This document shows positions 5,290-6,878 of a DNA stretch of 6,878 nucleotides, piece after piece. The DNA is taken from NCBI GenBank assembly GCA_025359585.1, contig JANYFX010000221.1, positions 1-6,878 of the forward strand. The letters are read 5' to 3'. The position numbers were made by a program, and so were the translations under genes. The notes under the pieces were generated by a model, which did no database searches, was not told the DNA's origin, and worked only from the letters and a program-made list of their open reading frames with translations. Positions within the stretch are counted from its first letter, which is position 1; each line of letters begins with the position of its first letter. Source of the DNA: Rhizobacter sp. GTDB lineage: Bacteria; Pseudomonadota; Gammaproteobacteria; Burkholderiales; Burkholderiaceae_C.

Positions 5290-5308
5290 ACTGACCCACC
5301 AGTCAGTA
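5289..5308. promoter_or_regulatory. Probable TetR-family operator
   Basis: A perfect 7-bp inverted repeat, TACTGAC-CCACCA-GTCAGTA. It begins at the last base of the -10 element, covers the predicted transcription start, and ends on the A of the TetR ATG. TetR-family regulators usually bind such palindromes next to their own gene, so autorepression by blocking RNA polymerase is the natural reading. Which protein binds is inferred from position only. Confidence 0.65.
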
Positions 5309-6003
5309 TGAAGTCCTCTGCCCCCCAGACCCCGATGCCGCCAGCGCGCCAGCGCCGCAAGCAGGCCCGCCCGATGGAGCTGCTCGATGCGGCGCTCGAC
5401 CTGTTCGTCGAGCGCGGCTTCGCCGCCACCCGCTCCGAAGACGTGGCGGCGCGCGCCGGCGTTTCCAAAGGCACGCTGTACCTGTACTACCCGAGCAAGG
5501 AAGAGTTGCTGAAAGCGGTGATCAGCCACAACGTGGTGAACCAGATCGCCGAAGGCACCGAAATCATTCGCCAGTTCAAGGGCAACTCCGCCGAGCTGCT
5601 TGCGATGGTGCTGCTGCTGTGGTGGGAGCGCATCGGCGAGACCCGCGCATCGGGCATCATCAAGCTGATGACATCGGAGGTGCGCAACTTCCCCGAAGTG
5701 GCGCAGTTCTATGTCGACGAGGTGGTGACGCCGTCGAACCAGATGCTCGCGCAGGTGATCCAGCGCGGCGTCGACCGTGGTGAATTTCGTGCGGTGAACG
5801 TGCCCGAGGTGGTGCACGCCCTGGTCGGCCCGCTGATCTTCCTCGTGCTCAACAAACACTCGCTCGGCGCCTGCTCCATCACCTATCTGCTGCAGCCGCG
5901 GGTGGTGATCACGGCGCTGATCGACATGGTGCTGAACGGGCTCGTGCCGCGCGGCGCCCCACCAGCTGCAGCGACCGTCGGGAACAGGGACAAGAAAAAA
6001 TGA
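5308..6003 (+). CDS. TetR/AcrR-family transcriptional regulator
   Basis: A 231-residue predicted DNA-binding repressor. A basic, proline-containing leader (1-22) precedes the TetR_N domain (about 23-70). ELLDAALDLFVERGFAATR leads into the helix-turn-helix SEDVAARAGVSKGTLYLYYPSKEELLKAVI, with recognition helix around VSKGTLYLYY (52-61). Residues about 75-212 are the all-helical ligand-binding and dimerisation domain, including LLLWWERIGETRASGI and ITYLLQPRVVITALIDMVLNGL. The tail is short, basic and low in complexity. ATG 5308 is chosen because it follows the promoter and operator directly; no SD is visible there or at the alternative ATG 5335. The gene overlaps the efflux adaptor gene by ATGA, indicating translational coupling and pointing to local control of that operon. 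The inducing ligand is unknown. Confidence 0.92.
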   Translation: MKSSAPQTPMPPARQRRKQARPMELLDAALDLFVERGFAATRSEDVAARAGVSKGTLYLYYPSKEELLKAVISHNVVNQIAEGTEIIRQFKGNSAELLAMVLLLWWERIGETRASGIIKLMTSEVRNFPEVAQFYVDEVVTPSNQMLAQVIQRGVDRGEFRAVNVPEVVHALVGPLIFLVLNKHSLGACSITYLLQPRVVITALIDMVLNGLVPRGAPPAAATVGNRDKKK

Positions 6004-6878
6004 AACGCTGGATGAAATGGGCTGTTCCGCTGATCGCGGTGCTGATGCTGGGCGGCTTCGTGATGCGCGCCATCAAGATGAAGAAGCAGGACGAAGCCGC
6101 TTCCGCCGGCGCGCCAGCCGCGCCTGTGCTCGAACTGTCTGCGGCCGATGTGTTCGTGCTGCGCCCACTGGAACTTACACGCACGCTCGCGGTCTCGGGC
6201 GGCTTGAAGGCGGTGAACAGCGCGGTCGTGAAGGCCAAGGTCGCGGCCGAGATCAAGTCGCTGACGGTGCGTGAAGGCGACAGCGTCAAGGCCGGTCAGG
6301 TGATCGGCCAGCTCGACACGGCCGAATACGACCTGCGCCTGCGCCAGGCCGAGCAGACCGCCGCTTCGGCACGCGCCCAGCTCGACATCGCCAAGCGTGC
6401 GCTCGAGAACAACCGCGCGCTGGTGGCACAAGGCTTCATCTCGCCGACCGGCCTTGAAACCTCGGTCTCGAACGAAGCCGCCGCGCAAGCCACCTGGCAG
6501 TCGGCCGCCGCCGCGACCGAGCTCGCGCGCAAGTCGCGGGCCGACTCGGTGTTGATCGCGCCGATCAGCGGCGTGGTCTCGCAGCGCATGGCGCAGCCCG
6601 GCGAACGCGTGGGCATCGACGTGAAGATCGTCGAGGTCGTGGACCTGTCGCGCATCGAACTCGAAGCCGCGGTGGCGCCAGAAGACGTGGGCGGCGTGCT
6701 GGTCGGCCAGACCGCGCGCCTGTCGGTCGACGGCCTCGCCGAGCCCGCCACCGCGACGGTGGAACGCATCAACCCGAGCACGCAGTCTGGCTCCCGCGCG
6801 GTGCTCGTTTACCTGACGCTGCAGCCGCAGCCCGGCCTTGATGAATGGGGCCTGCTGGCGCCCGGTTTGAGCCAGGCG
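6000..6878 (+). CDS. RND efflux periplasmic adaptor (membrane fusion protein), N-terminal part
   Basis: The first 293 codons of an HlyD/AcrA-type adaptor; the frame is still open at the end of the window. Residues 1-25 form a positively charged N-terminus plus one hydrophobic segment (about 8-23) with no lipobox, so it is an inner-membrane anchor or uncleaved signal. Then follow the first half of the lipoyl-like domain (about 75-108, VVKAKVAAEIKSLTVREGDSV), an alpha-helical hairpin (about 110-180, rich in Ala, Gln and Arg), the second lipoyl half (SVLIAPISGVVSQRMAQPGERV, 183-204) and the start of the beta-barrel domain (from about 217, RIELEAAVAPEDVG). In tripartite pumps this protein links an inner-membrane RND transporter to an outer-membrane channel. 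ATG 6000 overlaps the TetR stop as ATGA, with AGGGA about nine bases upstream. The pump gene is expected just downstream of the window; the drug or metal substrate cannot be told. Confidence 0.94.
   Translation, partial: MKRWMKWAVPLIAVLMLGGFVMRAIKMKKQDEAASAGAPAAPVLELSAADVFVLRPLELTRTLAVSGGLKAVNSAVVKAKVAAEIKSLTVREGDSVKAGQVIGQLDTAEYDLRLRQAEQTAASARAQLDIAKRALENNRALVAQGFISPTGLETSVSNEAAAQATWQSAAAATELARKSRADSVLIAPISGVVSQRMAQPGERVGIDVKIVEVVDLSRIELEAAVAPEDVGGVLVGQTARLSVDGLAEPATATVERINPSTQSGSRAVLVYLTLQPQPGLDEWGLLAPGLSQA

Noticed and set aside
4774..5307. Upstream in-frame extension of the TetR gene
   Set aside because: The frame is open far upstream but runs antisense through the lipoprotein gene, with Ser/Arg-rich nonsense sequence. 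The promoter and operator lie immediately before ATG 5308.
5883..6781. Two minus-strand open frames (5883-6488 and 6296-6781) opposite the end of the TetR gene and the efflux adaptor gene
   Set aside because: Both are antisense to strongly supported TetR and membrane-fusion protein coding sequence and show no motifs.
1..6878. A hidden defence system, mobile element or CRISPR array
   Set aside because: All substantial frames are accounted for by ordinary families. I saw no direct-repeat array, transposase, integrase or terminal inverted repeats, and no target-site duplication next to the tRNA gene.

Overview
The window looks like chromosomal DNA of a high-GC betaproteobacterium, most likely Burkholderiales. 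I base this on the strongly G/C-biased third codon positions, the protein sequences and the gene mix; no search was possible, so genus is open. It is mostly an ordinary housekeeping and accessory stretch. I see no transposon, phage, CRISPR array or toxin-antitoxin pair.

Layout from left to right. At 1-402 is the 3' end of a succinate-semialdehyde dehydrogenase gene (gabD-like) on the plus strand. Converging on it is a minus-strand pair: a small coiled-coil protein (1465-1659) followed by a receiver-like/GGDEF protein (430-1350) whose active site is destroyed but whose c-di-GMP inhibitory-site motif remains. A roughly 210-bp gene-free stretch (1660-1873) holds one long imperfect hairpin and a T-tract. 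A tRNA-Gly(CCC) gene (1874-1947, minus) sits 15 bases downstream of an EamA/DMT-family transporter gene (1963-2940, minus). The transporter diverges from trmB (3058-3768, plus) across 117 bp (2941-3057), in which I found no convincing promoter.

trmB converges on uppP (3782-4606, minus), and a 9-bp perfect hairpin contains both stop codons. Upstream of uppP on the same strand is a DUF1439/YceB-like lipoprotein gene (4662-5225). Divergent from that is a TetR-family regulator gene (5308-6003, plus), overlapping by ATGA with the gene for an RND-type efflux periplasmic adaptor (6000 to the end of the window, incomplete). The 82-bp divergent region carries a good sigma70-like promoter for the regulator and two inverted repeats, one spanning from the -10 edge to the start codon.

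Functionally, the right end is the start of a self-regulated RND efflux operon whose pump gene (and perhaps outer-membrane channel gene) should lie beyond the window. uppP recycles the undecaprenyl carrier for the cell envelope, trmB modifies tRNA, and the DMT transporter and lipoprotein have no assignable substrate or partner. The points most worth a second look are the catalytically dead GGDEF protein that keeps its RxxD site, the operator architecture in front of the TetR gene, and the hairpin shared by the trmB and uppP stop codons.
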